A DNA stretch of 64,000 nucleotides from Amphibalanus amphitrite (Eukaryota > Arthropoda > Thecostraca > Balanomorpha > Balanidae), in the NCBI RefSeq assembly GCF_019059575.1, contig NW_024883053.1, positions 78,084 through 142,083 of the forward strand, read 5' to 3'. Positions within the stretch are counted from its first letter, which is position 1; the number at the start of each line of letters is the position of its first letter. Below are positions 1 through 11,039 of this stretch, piece after piece. The position numbers and the translations under genes were made by a program. A model generated the notes under the pieces. That model was given only the letters and a program-made list of their open reading frames with translations. It did not search any database and had not been told where the DNA came from.

Positions 1-1725
1 CCCATTATAAGTCAATGGGAGAAAACTGAAATGCGCCTCTTTTGGACGAAATACATTATAAACACTCCCAAACACTGAATTACAAGTAGTTTAGACACAC
101 TGAACATAAAAATGGTGTCCGTGACCCCTGTTTATGCCCTGAGGTCATCTTAGGTCACGAATGGTATCTAACAGTTTTTCGCAAATAACTTTTGATAGAG
201 GCATGCTAGAGCGATGAAAACGCCTTAGATGTGTTCAGCTCGACGATACGGATCGACTGATATGCAACATGACCCTTTCCGGTCAGGTCATGACCTTGAC
301 CTGAGGTCAAATTTTCAAGTTGACCTTTCAAGGTCAAGTTATTACGAGCGAGCGAGCGCAGCGAGCGAAGTGAGTCTTTTCAATATAACGGAAAAATCTC
401 AGTATGAGCGGCCCGGCCCGGCCCGGCCCGGCCTGTAACGCTTTTGAGAGGCTTATATCTCAGCAACCGCTGGACCGATTGGCCTGCGGTCTTTTTTGTT
501 GGGTAGCCCCATCCCTTCTGCCCCGTAATTGACTACTTTTGATACATCTCAGTGACCGTCGTGGCACGTGCCACGTGAAAAGTCAAGGGTGTTCAAGCTG
601 TTTTGCAAAAGTAGTGATTTTGAGAGGCTCATATCTCAGCAGCCGCTGGGGCGATTGACTTGCGGTATATTTTGTAGGGTTGCAGCATCCCTTCTACACA
701 AAATAGGATACTCTCGATGTATGTGGGTCACCCCCAGTGCACGTGCAAAATACAACAATAAGAGGTGCCAAATTTGTTCCCATTTCAGTAACTCGGTAAT
801 TACTGGGGCGATTTCGCTGAAACCTGGCATACAGGTAGGCACCCACCAGGCAATGCTTTCCCATGTGTTGCGGTTAGGGTGCTACTGCACGTGCGCACGT
901 GCAGGGGGCGTTTCCAGATCTCGAGAACGGCTGGGCCGATTGCGCTCAAATTTGGTTACGGTTGGGGACCAGTTAGTAGGGTGCCGTGCAAAAGTCATTT
1001 TGGACCCCGTTTGCACGTGCGCACGTGCAGAATGCCGCTTCCAGATCTCAGGAACGGCTGGGCCGATTGCGTTCAAATTTGGCACACCGCTAGCGACCGG
1101 TTAGAAGGGTGCTTTGCACAAGCCCGTTGGAAGCACCCTCTCGCCCTTCCGCACGTGCAGGGCTCACTATCTCGCTGGCTCGTTCTTCGCCCAAAAGGCG
1201 TTTTACTGGTAGTTCATTCGATGCGTCTTGACGAGAGGAACACGATGCCGTAAAAGTAAGCTCGTACAAGGCTTGGGTCAAAAGTTATTGCAGAAAAACT
1301 GTTTCCGAAAAAAATCGGCTATTTTTGCAGTTTTTGTCCCCTGCAGGCAAAACCGTTAACGTTAGGTCAAATCTGAGAGAATTACCCAGAAAGGGAGTTA
1401 ATAGGGCTATCGAATGCGCTTTTCCGCGGCGCTGTAGCTCTATTGGTTCCCGAGTTATGCGTTGGCTTCTTAGAAATTGTCGACATTCGACCTGGAAATC
1501 GGCAAAATTTTGCCTTCAATGACCTCTGGTGACCTGACCTTTGACCTGACCAGAAAATTGACTGAGGTGATTTCCTCATTATTTTTGACGCTCTTTCGAA
1601 CGCCGCCTTCCGCGTATCGCTACGTGGCCCAGGAGCCGAGTTAGAAGGGGGTGTTCAAACACCCCCCCCCCCCCCCACCCCAGCAGTGCGTGGAAATCCA
1701 GGACCCCCAGCCGGGCGCGGGTTAA
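1..1725 (+). mobile_element. Family A1 TTAA element, copy 1 (left end outside window)
   Basis: The sequence is collinear with the complete A1 copies at 37538-38728 and 57752-58940, starting inside the element at the phrase about 50 bp before TTTTGGACGAAA. The right end reads GGGCGCGGGTTAA with the TTAA at 1722-1725. A G/C-run hairpin remnant lies at about 1648-1680. A family E element interrupts it at about 342-1210; the uninterrupted A1 copies supply the empty site. It carries an IR0 AGGTCATGACCT (285-296) and a perfect DR1 TGACCTTTGACCT (1535-1547). No transposase is encoded, so it is non-autonomous. The TTAA duplication and CCC terminus point to piggyBac-type mobilisation (family knowledge). 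Confidence 0.8.
342..1210 (+). mobile_element. Family E repeat, copy 1, inserted in A1
   Basis: This block is absent from other A1 copies, which run straight from the AAGGTCAAGTTA phrase into GTTCATTCGATG. It begins with a GAGCGAGCGA run and a GGCCC-repeat tract (411-432), and ends near CGTTTTACTGG. It contains several copies of a module that starts with a TATCTC or GATCTC phrase and runs into GCTGGGCCGATT, at about 459, 636, 785, 915 and 1044. Two modules are preceded by CACGTGCGCACGTGCAG. The short reading frames inside are by-products of the repeats. Confidence 0.7.
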
Positions 1726-1897
1726 AAGTTATTTAAGTATTTATTTTGTATTAAGACACAAAACGTTTTTGGTTGAATTGTTTCATTATGGTAAAATCAA
1801 AATTTCAAATACGACGCAATTGGAAGTTTTTTTAATACCATTAAGGAAATATGTCAATTTCTTCAAAAAGTTTTTTTTTTTTGCTACAGTTTCATGA

Positions 1898-2603
1898 TTA
1901 CGGAGCGAGCGAAGCGAGCGTAGTCTTTCCTTAGATTAACGGAAATTTCTGAGTATGAGCGGCCGGCCGGCCGGCCGGCCGGCCGTGCGGACGCTTTTGC
2001 GAGGCTTATATCTCAGCAACCACTTGACCGATTTACATGCGGTAATTTTTGTAGGGTAGCTTCATTCCTTCTACCAAGTATTGGACTATTCCCGTCGTCC
2101 CGATGCATGTGGGTGACCCCTTATGCACGTGCCACGTGCAAAACGAAGAGGTGTCAGTTTTGTAATTGTTGCAATATCTCGGTAACTACTTGGCCGATTG
2201 CGCTGAAAGTTGGCATGTAGGTAGGCACCCACTAGGCACTGCATATTCATGCGCCAGAGTTGCGGTGCTGCTGCACGTGCGCACGTGCAGGGGTCGTTTC
2301 CAGATCTCGAGAACGGCTGGACCGATTGCGCTCAAATTTGGTACACAGTTAGGGACCGGTTAGTAGGGTGCCATGCACAAGTCAGTTGGAACCCATTTTG
2401 CACGTGCGCACGTGCAGGGTGTCGCTCCCAGATCTCGAGAACGGCTGGGCCGATTGTGCTCAAATTTGGCACATCGCTAGAGACCGGTTAGTAGGGTGCC
2501 GTGCATAAGTCAGGTGGAGGTACCCCCTCGAAATTTCGCACGTGCATGGCTCACCCTCTCGCTCGCTCTGTTAGTCGCCCCAAAAGGCTTTATACTGGTT
2601 TTT
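1898..2603 (+). mobile_element. Family E repeat, copy 2
   Basis: This is the most complete E copy. It starts TTACGGAGCGAGCGAAGCG, followed by a (GGCC)n palindromic tract (about 1961-1985). The ATCTC module recurs at 2009, 2174, 2302 and 2430, the last three exactly 128 bp apart. The palindrome-like CACGTGCGCACGTG precedes the last two modules. The right end is CGCTCGCTCTG, then CCCCAAAAGGC and TATACTGGT. The CGCTCGCTC near the right end is the inverse of the GAGCGAGCG at the left end, so it may be a degenerate terminal inverted repeat. No target duplication was resolved. Confidence 0.7.
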
Positions 2604-2961
2604 ATGCTTACAATGATCAGAAAAAAAAATATTATTTTACAAAAGGAATTTAAATGTTTTTAAATAGGAATACTTATTTTCCATCCTTGGTAGAGGCTAA
2701 ATAGTGTTATAGTTGAGTATGTTAAGTTAAATAGATAATTATCGTTTAATAGTTAAATAGTTAAAAGTGATATATTTCCTTTTAGACAAGTACCTAACCT
2801 ACCTACCTAAGCCCTAATGACCCATCAATAATTCACAATTGCTAAGGCCGTTGTAAAACAGGTCACCGTTGAAGATTTATTTTCAGCAACACCTCTATTT
2901 TCAAGCACTGATAGCCGACAGAGCAGGCGCTGGCCGAAGCAGACGTGTTTTGAACTCTCAC
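2604..2961. other. AT-rich unassigned stretch
   Basis: AT-rich sequence with several TAAATAGTTAAATAG-like phrases (2700-2770). I see no reading frame or repeat border. On the minus strand it would be the start of the intron after the candidate exon at 2962-3169. Confidence 0.4.
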
Positions 2962-3169
2962 CTGCTTCATGTTGGCGCACTGTGCGGCGGGACGAGCGCG
3001 TGCTGAGGGCGGCGGCGACCGGCGAGCGACTGCCGCGCCGACCCGTCGACACGGATGCCGAGACGGAGCGCTCCTGGGCACATCAGGAAGGCCGCCGGTG
3101 CCGCCGCCGGCAGCGACGAGCACCGACCGACCAACGCGACGGACGTCAGCGCTGTATGCATAGTGAACT
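2962..3169 (-). CDS. Candidate first exon (5' UTR plus ATG AAG CAG, then splice donor)
   Basis: On the minus strand a very GC-rich, CpG-rich block ends in GCGCCAACATGAAGCAG followed directly by GTGAGAG, a good splice donor (GT at 2961-2960). The ATG (2970-2968) has a reasonable start context. A TCAGTT initiator-like motif sits at 3171-3166, at the block's upstream edge. The pattern fits a short first exon with a three-codon coding part (Met-Lys-Gln). Its downstream exons would lie to the left, and I found none in the remaining 2.9 kb. The block could instead be an unrelated CpG island. The product is unknown. Confidence 0.35.
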
Positions 3170-3400
3170 GAACGAATTATGTAAACTCGGCAGGTCTTGG
3201 CCACAGGCCCCAAGAATACAGCAGCCCCAAGAATTACTGCACGAAATTTTTTTACGAATATTTTCATATCTTCACCTCATAGCAGTCATAGCATAGCAGT
3301 CACGATTCTAGACACACCATGCCCCAGTTCATCTAAAATAGCTATCGAATCAATGACGGTCTCCTTGAGATGGATGCCAAAAACATGTTCAGAACGTAAT

Positions 3401-4426
3401 TTAACCCTCGCCGGCCGGGGGGGGGGGGTGCCCCCCCCATAGTGTTTTTTCACGATAGCTCCGAACACACTGGCGATAGAGAGCTGAAACTTAGCATACC
3501 TGACCTTTGATCCAGGCCGGATCTTATGACACCAACCGCATTTTTGGGTCAGGTCAGGTCACTGACCTATGACGTCATAAGTGAACCTCTGCACGGTCTT
3601 CAGATGTCGCAACTTCGCAACGCCCTCACTGCCAGAGGAGATGTCACAGGGAAATGAAACTTGCAGAATCTAGTATCCATTATGAGTTTCACAACTTGTA
3701 TATCTCGGATTTTTCCTAAAGGTCATATGAGGTCAGGTCATTTTCGTGACCTCACCATTATAAGTCAATGGGGGAAAATGAAAACTGCTTTTCTGGCGCT
3801 GGGAACGATCTCCAACTATCTCAAGCACACAGAATCGTGATTTGATGCACTCCTTGCAAGATTAGATGCGTCACTTTTGCAATGTTGACCTTGCGTGACG
3901 TCATTTATGACGTCATCAAGGTCATATTAGTTTTTCGTCAATAACTCTTGATCAAATTGAGCTAGCGAGTCGAGAAAGCCACCAATGGACTCAGGAAGAC
4001 CTGCCGAATCGAATGATATGCGACATGACCTATTTCAAACAACTTTGTGACCAGGGGGTGCTGACCTGACCTTGACCTGAGGTCAACACCCCAAGTTGAC
4101 CTGACCCGAACAAAAAGTATATCATTCGACGCGCCTGAGCAAGGCAAACACGATGCTGCCAAAATCGCGGCTCTGCGACCGTTTTCTGCGAAGTTATTCA
4201 CCAAAAACAGAACCGTACCTTGGGGCACTTGACCTGACCTCAGAGGTCACCGGTTGACCTAGGACCTTAAAATCGAGTACCAATCTCTGCGTCTCGTAAC
4301 GGCGCACACGCTTGTTTTTACCGCGACGCGCTAGCTCCACCAGGGGCGAAACGGCGAGGGGGGTCGTACTCCCCCCCCCCCCGGCCACCGCGTATGTAGA
4401 AAACCAATAGGTCCGGCGAGGGTTAA
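3401..4426. mobile_element. Family B TTAA element B1
   Basis: It is bounded by TTAA (3401-3404 and 4423-4426) with termini CCCTCGCCGG and CCGGCGAGGG. G-run/C-run blocks lie just inside both ends (about 3416-3440 and 4359-4384). The body holds many AGGTCA half-sites, a perfect IR1 (3556-3568) and CRE-like TGACGTCA motifs (3570-3577 and near 3895-3915). No coding capacity is seen. B2 and B4 resemble it in length and layout. Confidence 0.85.
3556..3568. promoter_or_regulatory. Perfect AGGTCA inverted repeat, 1-bp spacer (EcR/USP-type IR1)
   Basis: The sequence is AGGTCACTGACCT. An IR1 of AGGTCA is the consensus palindromic ecdysone response element and also binds other RXR partners (established knowledge). 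A perfect CRE-like TGACGTCA follows at 3570-3577. Function here is inferred only. Confidence 0.5.
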
Positions 4427-4469
4427 AATGATTCAAAATCGTTAGCGCTTTAGCTAGCCTATAAAAATA

Positions 4470-4494
4470 CGTATGTATGTATGTATGTATGTAT
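4470..4494. repeat. (GTAT)n microsatellite
   Basis: About six tandem GTAT units, just right of element B1. Confidence 0.9.
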
Positions 4495-4639
4495 TGACAC
4501 CAAAAGCCTTCCACATATTGCGTGGCGATTACGGCTTATACCTATATAGGCGATTAGGGCAAAATATATAGGTATTTTGAAGAACTCAGGCTACGACGAG
4601 ATTCTTTTGCTCGTCTACGTTCTTTGACCTGAAAACACA

Positions 4640-5632
4640 ATGAGGTTTCAATGTCTGTCATAGCTACACTAAGAAACCGATCACTTAAAACTTTCAGCAG
4701 TTGATAAGAGCTACAATAGCCGTTTTCACAACGGCCATCTGGTACACATTTGTTGCACATCTGGTGCAGATTAGGTGCAGATTTGGTCAAATCAGGTTCA
4801 GTGTGTCTCTTAGTAGCTATCAACTAAAGGGTTGCATTAATTGCTCATATGCCTGCTTTGTCATATTATCAAAGAGTAGTATCAATGACTACACTGAAAT
4901 AAATTCATAAAATAAAGATATTTGCTGGAAAAGAGATAAGGTACAGATTTGGTCAAATAAGGTGCACTCGCCGGATAGCCCGTCGTGAAAACGGCTAATA
5001 TGCACAAAATGTTAGCCTTGAAATTTCGATATCGGTGACCTAAGATCAGGTCAATTTTGCTACCTCTCCATTTCAACCCTCGCCGACACAGTTGATGATA
5101 TGCAGTTTGACCTTCCCTGGTCAGGTCATGACCTTGACCTGAGGTCAAATTATTGTCAAGACGAAAGGAACACGATGCTGGCAAAAGTAATGTCGTGACT
5201 CTGTCAAGTTAGACATTATTGAAGAAAGACGTTTTTCGTAAAAAGGCTATTTTTTGTTTTTTTTCCCACGGGAAGCTTAACTGTCGACCCGAGGTCAAAG
5301 CTGAGAACGTACTCCAGAAAGATGGTTAAAAGGGCTATCGAATTCGCTTTTCCGTGGCGCTGCAGCTCTATTGGTTCTAGAGCTATGCGACGTTGCTTCG
5401 AAAATTGTTGAAATGGGCGACATTTTGCCTTTGCTGACCTATGGTGACCTGACCTTTGACCTGACCTAAAAAATGACGCAAGTGTTTTCGTCCTTATTTT
5501 GACCGTTCTTTCGAATTGCGCTTACCGCGTGTCGCTACGTGGCCCAGGGACCGAGTTACACGGGGGTCTTTAAACACACACGCCCCAAGCAGGGCGCAGA
5601 AACACATGGGACCCCATCGGGGCGTGGGTTAA
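4640..5632 (+). mobile_element. Family A1 TTAA element, copy 2 (left end lost)
   Basis: It follows the A1 order from the TTTCAATGTCTGTCATAGCT phrase to a right end CGGGGCGTGGGTTAA (TTAA 5629-5632). A perfect DR1 lies at 5450-5462. A small inverted-repeat insertion occupies 4718-4996. The left terminus and its hairpin are missing. The right TTAA is shared with the next element, A2 copy 1. Confidence 0.7.
4718..4996. mobile_element. Small inverted-repeat element inside A1 copy 2
   Basis: It begins AGCCGTTTTCACAACGGCC and ends with an inverted counterpart, CCGTCGTGAAAACGGCT. A1 sequence continues on both sides, matching the AGAGCAATAGCATGTACAAA part of intact copies. The interior has repeated GGTGCAGATT(A/T)GG-like phrases. 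The target duplication was not resolved, though the insertion point is next to an AT step. Confidence 0.55.
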
Positions 5633-6281
5633 CCCGCGCCCCGCTGGGGGGGGGGCAGAATCTGCCCCCCCCCCCCTCCCGTTTTTCGCTAATAACTTCT
5701 AAACGCGTTACGCCAGCGACGTGAAACTTTTAGTACCTTATTATACATCAATTTGACACGATCCCTGAAAGTTTGAGCGAAATCCGTCGGAAATTTTTTT
5801 GAGAAATTGACGTTTTAGTGACGTCATGTTCGCCATTTTCGCCTCAAAAACGGCAAAATTTCAAACGCCGCTAAAATCTTCAATTTTAAAGGAACCAAGA
5901 CGTAACAAAAAAGGTCATACGTGATTCTACTGTGTCTATCAAATGTCTATCTCGGTTTTTTGAAAATTGTGGATTTTGGCTCAATTTTTTTTTCTTCGAA
6001 AAACTGACTTTTTTGGGAAAATAATTATAAAATCCAAAATTTTGAGGGTATCGAAAAAACGGAATATATGTCAGAGAAGTGGTCTATGTACACCTACATA
6101 CTAATTTTTAGAAGAATCGGTTCAAACATGTGGGAGTTATTCAAAATTTTATGACGTCACGACACACAAGAATTTTGAAAAAAAAAAGATTTTTTTGAAG
6201 TTCTAGACCTCGTACGGAAACAAAAATAGCACCATTCGATTTGCCGTGAATCGCTGCATCAGATAGACACCTTTTTAGGTC

Positions 6282-7189
6282 TTAACCCTCGCCGGCACAG
6301 GGGGGGGGTTGATGCAACCCCCCTAAGGTTTTTCGCGAATAACTCGCGTAAAAAGCGGCCGATCGCGACGAAACTTTCAGTACCCTCGCATTAATCAATT
6401 TTACACCTACCCTGAAAATTTCATGACCCTGACCCCAATGACCTTTGACCTGTGACCTCTTTTCTGTGACCATGTTTGGCCGAAATCGCGGTTCGGCGCA
6501 TGTCGGCTCGCATTACCCGCGCGTTTGCAAGCTTTTCGTGGTTTCATACGTTCAAACATGTGATTTGATGTTGCTCCCATGCATTAGGGTGGGTGTCAAG
6601 GTCACCTGAAGGTCAGGTCAGGTCATTGACCTTTGGTGACCTCGGGTGACCTCGGTTCACTTTTTCGAGTTTTACATGTTTCTAGACTAGTTTTTGGAGC
6701 TGAATTCGAATTTAGCAACCATTTGAACATTTACGACGTAGTTTTGGTGCCTTCGTAACATGTTACGAAGCTGTCCGAGGCGGTTGACACGTATTACGAA
6801 TACCCGTCACAACCCCTACCGGTTGACCTGACCTGACCTGACCCGACCTGGTCTAAATGCTTAAAGACATCATCTCTGATCAAAACTAACACGATATTCG
6901 TGATCAGCACCCCGGAAAACCACATAGCAGCCACACTTTACTACTTTCTAACAGGTCCCGATTCTCCCGGTTTTCGGGTCATTGACCTGACCTGGAAGGT
7001 CACCCGATGACCTAGGACCTTAAAATTGGGTATCATCGGCTTCGTCTCGTGACGGGCAACACGCTCGTTTTTTCCGCGAAGCTCTAGCTCGATCAGGGGC
7101 CAAACGCGAGGGGGGGGGTGGTTGTACCAACCCCCCCCCCCCCTTGTGCCGTCGAAGGACTCAAAATGGCCTGTGCCGGCGAGGGTTAA
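6282..7189. mobile_element. Family B TTAA element B2, nested in A2
   Basis: TTAA at 6282-6285 and 7186-7189; termini CCCTCGCCGGCACAGG and CCTGTGCCGGCGAGGG. Hairpins with G/C runs lie at both ends (stem centres TTGATGCAA on the left and TGGTTGTACCA on the right). The body has a perfect IR1 at 6620-6632 and dense TGACC pentamer runs. The empty site is visible in A2 copy 2 near 13870. Confidence 0.9.
6620..6632. promoter_or_regulatory. Perfect AGGTCA IR1 (EcR/USP-type)
   Basis: The sequence is AGGTCATTGACCT inside B2, preceded by a further AGGTC repeat. Confidence 0.5.
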
Positions 7190-7558
7190 AAACCAACTTC
7201 AAAATTTGACCTTACTTGACCTGACCTTGACCTGACCTCGACCCCAAGTTCATCCAGAGGTGGTCCATATCACTTATTGAGTGTGCCTATTGAATTCTAT
7301 GAGTAAAATGACCCATAAAACATGTGTCGCACATGCCCTTTTCTATATTTTGTTTTTAGTGACCTGACCTGACCTGACCTGACCTTGACCTTGACCTTTG
7401 AATAACATTTTTTGCAACGACTATTGTCTTGGTAGTCTAAGAACACGTTTTGGGCAATCAGTCTCAGTCCATTCTTCGGCAACTACGGTGCAAGGCCGAT
7501 ACTGTAGAAACTTGCATTTTGTACCCTTGACCTGACCTTGACCTGACCTCTGACCTAC

Positions 7559-8700
7559 TTAACCCGCGCCCGGCTGGGGGTCCTGGATTTCCACGCCCTG
7601 CTGGGGGGGGGGGTGTTTGAACACCCCCCTTCTAACTCGGCTCCTGGGCCACGTAGCGATACGCGGAAGGCGGCGTTCGAAAGAGCGTCAAAAATAATGA
7701 GGAAATTACTTCGGTCAATTTTTTGGTCAGGTCAAAGGTCAGGTCACCAGAGGTCATTGAAGGCAAAATTTCGCCGATTTCCGGGTCGAATGTCGAAAAT
7801 TTCCCAGAAGCCAACGCATAACTCGGGAACCAATAGAGCTACAGCGCCGCGGAAAAGCGCATTCGATAGCCCTTATAACGCCCTTTCTGAATAATTCTCT
7901 CAGATTTGACCTAACGTCAACGGTTTTGCCTGCAGGGGGCAAAAACTGCAAAAATAGCCGATTTTTTCGGAAACAGTTTTTTTTCTGCAATAACTTTTGA
8001 CCCAAGCCTTGTACGAGCTTACTTTTACCGGCATCGTGTTCCTCTCGTCAAGACGCATCAAATGAACTATAACTTGACCTTGAAAGGTCAACTTGAAAAT
8101 TTGACCTCAGGTCAAGGTCATGACCTGACCTGCAAGGGTCATGTTGCATATCAGTCGATCCGTATCGTCGAGCTGACCACATCTAAGGCGTTTTCATCCC
8201 TCTAGCATGCCTCTATCAAAAGTTATTTGCGAATTACTGTTAGATACCATTCGTGACCTAAGATGACCTCAGGGCATAAACAGGGGTCACGGACACCATT
8301 TTCATGTTCAGTGTGTCTAAAACACTTGTAATTCGGTGTTTGGGAGTGTTTATAATGTCTTTCGTCCAAAAGAGGCGCATTTCAATTTTCTCCCAATGGG
8401 GAGGTCGCAAAATTGACCTGACCTTAGGTCATCGATATAAAAATTCTGAGATATACATTTTGTACATGCTATTGCTCTTAGCAATCGCTGAAAGTTTCAA
8501 AGCGATCGGTCACTTGGTGTAGCTATGACAGACATTGAAACTTTTTATGAGGTGAGGTCACTTCAAGTGACCTGGTGACCTGACCTTGAATGACCTTGGT
8601 CTGAAATTTTCACAACATGTGTAGAATCGATGTATGATAAGGTGTACCAAAAACACAAAGAGGGTGTTCAAACACACACCCCCAGCAGGGCGCGGGTTAA
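7559..8700 (-). mobile_element. Family A1 TTAA element, copy 3, nested in A2
   Basis: A nearly full-length A1 in reverse: left TTAACCCGCGCCCGGCTGGG (TTAA 7559-7562), right AGCAGGGCGCGGGTTAA (TTAA 8697-8700). The hairpin GTGTTTGAACAC sits between G and C runs near 7605-7630. A perfect DR1 lies at 7729-7741. It lacks the GGCGGCGCGGAGCGCC hairpin near its A1 left end (about 8640-8670) that other copies have, so it carries a small internal deletion. Confidence 0.88.
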
Positions 8701-8977
8701 GCAAAAAAAAAATTGTGCTCTTTAGATCCGCCTTGTTGAGAGCTTTCGATTGCCGTTTTCCTCGTCTTTCTACGACCATCGGTTCGGAAGTTAGACAGGG
8801 GGGGGGCAGAATCTGCCCCCCCCCCCCCAGCAGGGCGCGTATGGCTGAATAACCCAGCGGGGTGCGGGTTAAACACCTCATCCCGCGCCTGACTGAGGGG
8901 TGGCCATTCATAGCCCCCTCTCGTTTTTCTACAATATCTTCTAGACCGCTAGACGCATCAACACAAGACTATTAGTA

Positions 8978-10559
8978 CCGTAAAGTGGGGCTATTTGAGA
9001 CAGTGGGGCTATTTGAGACAGTAAGGTAATGGTATAGTAAAATCGCTGTAAAATGAAAACCGTTTGATGTTATTTCGTCATTTTGCTTAAGCTGATGTGG
9101 AATTGAACAATGAATGCTCTGAATAACCTTTTTGAAAATTTCGAAAAGTTCTGAAAGAAATTTGCAATAAAATACGAAATACAGAAAAACGCACAATTTA
9201 AGTTGCTCGAAAAGGACTCCTACCTGCAGCTTAAAAAAGTTGAAGTTTTAACAGCTTCGCCACTGCATCTATCGCTACTACCTTTTTGCTTATAGGTTAA
9301 GCACATTTTTCATGAAAATATTATATATTGTTAACGGTACTGCCGATTGCGTAACCCATTGTCTCAGAATCCCGATGATGCCCACCTGGTTAAACCTCAA
9401 CGGATATGCCAAATAGCTGATGATAACGGTGATGCAATGCGCCCGAGAAGACTTACCGCCATCTACCTGAAGTGCATCGAACGTTCGACATAAGCAACAC
9501 CGGTGAATCGGTCGTGGTCATAAACGTGCAGTGGGTTCATGGTAGGTACTTTTAGCAGCAAGCAATATTTACATGTTCGTAGTGTAACATAATAACCCTT
9601 TAGCTGGTGACCAAACTAGTTATTCTGATGAATATGTGCTTAAAATGTGCTTCATCAGTCACTGACTCATTCGACAATCAACATATGTCTACCTTGGTGG
9701 ACCAAAAAACACCATCGAATGTTACTTAACACATGAACGTACTGTTAGGTGAGCCTATCCAAGTACTTGATGTGGTAGGGTAACCGGCCAATTGATACGG
9801 CATGCAGCGATCGAGGAAAATCGGCATAAAATCAAAACCGTTTAACATTTTTCTGTTATTTCTTCGCATGGAGATGTACAATGGAACAAACAATCATGCA
9901 GACCATTCACTCAAATGTTTTGGGAAACCTTTTGCCTTGTTTGATTCATTACAGTGTGCTTCATAAGGTAGCGAGACTGTCTCAAATAGCCCCACCGACT
10001 TTCGGTATATCTGTTTTCACGTCACCGGGGCTATATACAAAAACTTACTTTGAAAATTTTACTGTCGATGACTTTAAAATAGTCCTTGATGATCATCCTG
10101 TCAGTTTGAAAGCTATGGGTCACATCATATTATGATAGCCTTAGCATATAGTGATGCAATTTTATACCCTACCGAAATGAAGTGTCCTACGAAAAAGGAA
10201 AAGATTGAATATAAAGGTCATATAACAGTCTTTGAAAAAAACAATTTTTGCCAAGATGATCAAAATTCAATTTCCAAATGCAAGGCGTTTAAAAAATTAT
10301 CTCTAGCGTCACCGATTTTCTTTAATTTCCTTGCAACTAAAACTGTCTCAAATAGCCCCACCCTATGGGGCTATTTGAGACAGGCTTTAACATAAAAAAT
10401 AACCTCAGTCATTATTAGTAGCTGAACCAAAATACACCTATATGAAAGAGCTCACAGAGAACTACATTTTTGCAATTTACATGCTATAAGAAATATGAGC
10501 CGTCTTAAAGGGAGAGGCCAAAAACTGTAAAATCCGTTTCAAATAGCCCCACTTTACGG
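8978..10559. mobile_element. TA-flanked element T1 (CCGTAAAGTGGGGC ends)
   Basis: Terminal inverted repeats CCGTAAAGTGGGGC and GCCCCACTTTACGG are flanked by TA (8976-8977 and 10560-10561). The phrase GGGGCTATTTGAGACAG recurs immediately inside the left end and, in both orientations, near 9983-9995 and 10346-10383. TA duplication suggests Tc1/mariner-type mobilisation (family knowledge). No transposase frame is evident, so it is non-autonomous. The host is a remnant of another A-like element, continuing as CCTTCGGCTGCATCAATTTG. Confidence 0.85.
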
Positions 10560-10776
10560 TACCTTCGGCTGCATCAATTTGACACCTTACGTTCGAGCAA
10601 AAATTTCGTTATAACTACTATAGATCGGCCGAAAATGATATCAGAATGACGTTATGTTCGACCAATTTTGATGCAAAACATTGACAGACCTTTGTTCGGA
10701 ACCTTCATACAATGGGTTTTGTGGTTTCTACGTCATGTATACATACAGGCTAGATCAAAAAACATAAAATAGCAAG

Positions 10777-10834
10777 TTAACCCGCGCCCCTCTGGGTCGC
10801 GTATGGCTGAATAGCCCAGCGGAGCGCGGGTTAA
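10777..10834 (+). mobile_element. 58-bp minimal A2 element
   Basis: It consists of almost nothing but two A2 ends: TTAACCCGCGCCCCTCTGGG joined to a GCGTATGGCTGAATAGCCC segment and GCGCGGGTTAA, with TTAA at both borders. It looks like an extreme internal deletion that kept both termini. Confidence 0.75.
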
Positions 10835-11039
10835 AACCACGTAGCAAAGATAAAGGCGCATTAAAAATCATTCCATTGCTTGCTAGCGTGAAATATGAAG
10901 CCACGGCGGGCAAACTCTGTCCTTACACGAGGCGAAGTCAAACGCCCATTCTCAGTCGCACGAGTACCTACTTCTGGAAGACTCGCGTGATCTAAAGACC
11001 AGCTTATTACGCAAGATATCAGGGGCGTTAGCTGAGGTC
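10835..11039. other. Unassigned stretch
   Basis: No reading frame, repeat border or motif recognised. Confidence 0.3.

Larger units (their letters stand above)
5629..8872 (+). mobile_element. Family A2 TTAA element, copy 1, with two nested insertions
   Basis: Left end TTAACCCGCGCCCCGCTGGG with a hairpin centred on CAGAATCTG; right end GGGCAGAATCTGCCC (about 8801-8820), then AGCGGGGTGCGGGTTAA (TTAA 8869-8872). It is collinear with A2 copy 2 (13230-16272). B2 (6282-7189) and A1 copy 3 (7559-8700) are inserted at two TTAA sites. Copy 2 still shows the first site empty (GCATTAACAACC) and the second as CTACTTAAGC. Without the nested elements it would be about 1.2 kb. Non-coding. Confidence 0.8.

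Noticed and set aside
568-1281. Recurrent short proteins containing a RTCRxxFQISRTAGPIA-like phrase (also in other E copies)
   Set aside because: They recur in different frames and strands of family E copies with stops between modules, so the repetition is at DNA level and does not encode a protein.
2009-2500. CRISPR-like array (regularly spaced repeats every 128 bp)
   Set aside because: The spacers are themselves homologous to each other and the DNA is eukaryotic; these are diverged tandem modules of a transposon.
3416-3440. G-runs and C-runs as sequencing or assembly artefacts
   Set aside because: They occur at corresponding places in many independent copies and are paired with self-complementary stems; run lengths may still be inaccurate.
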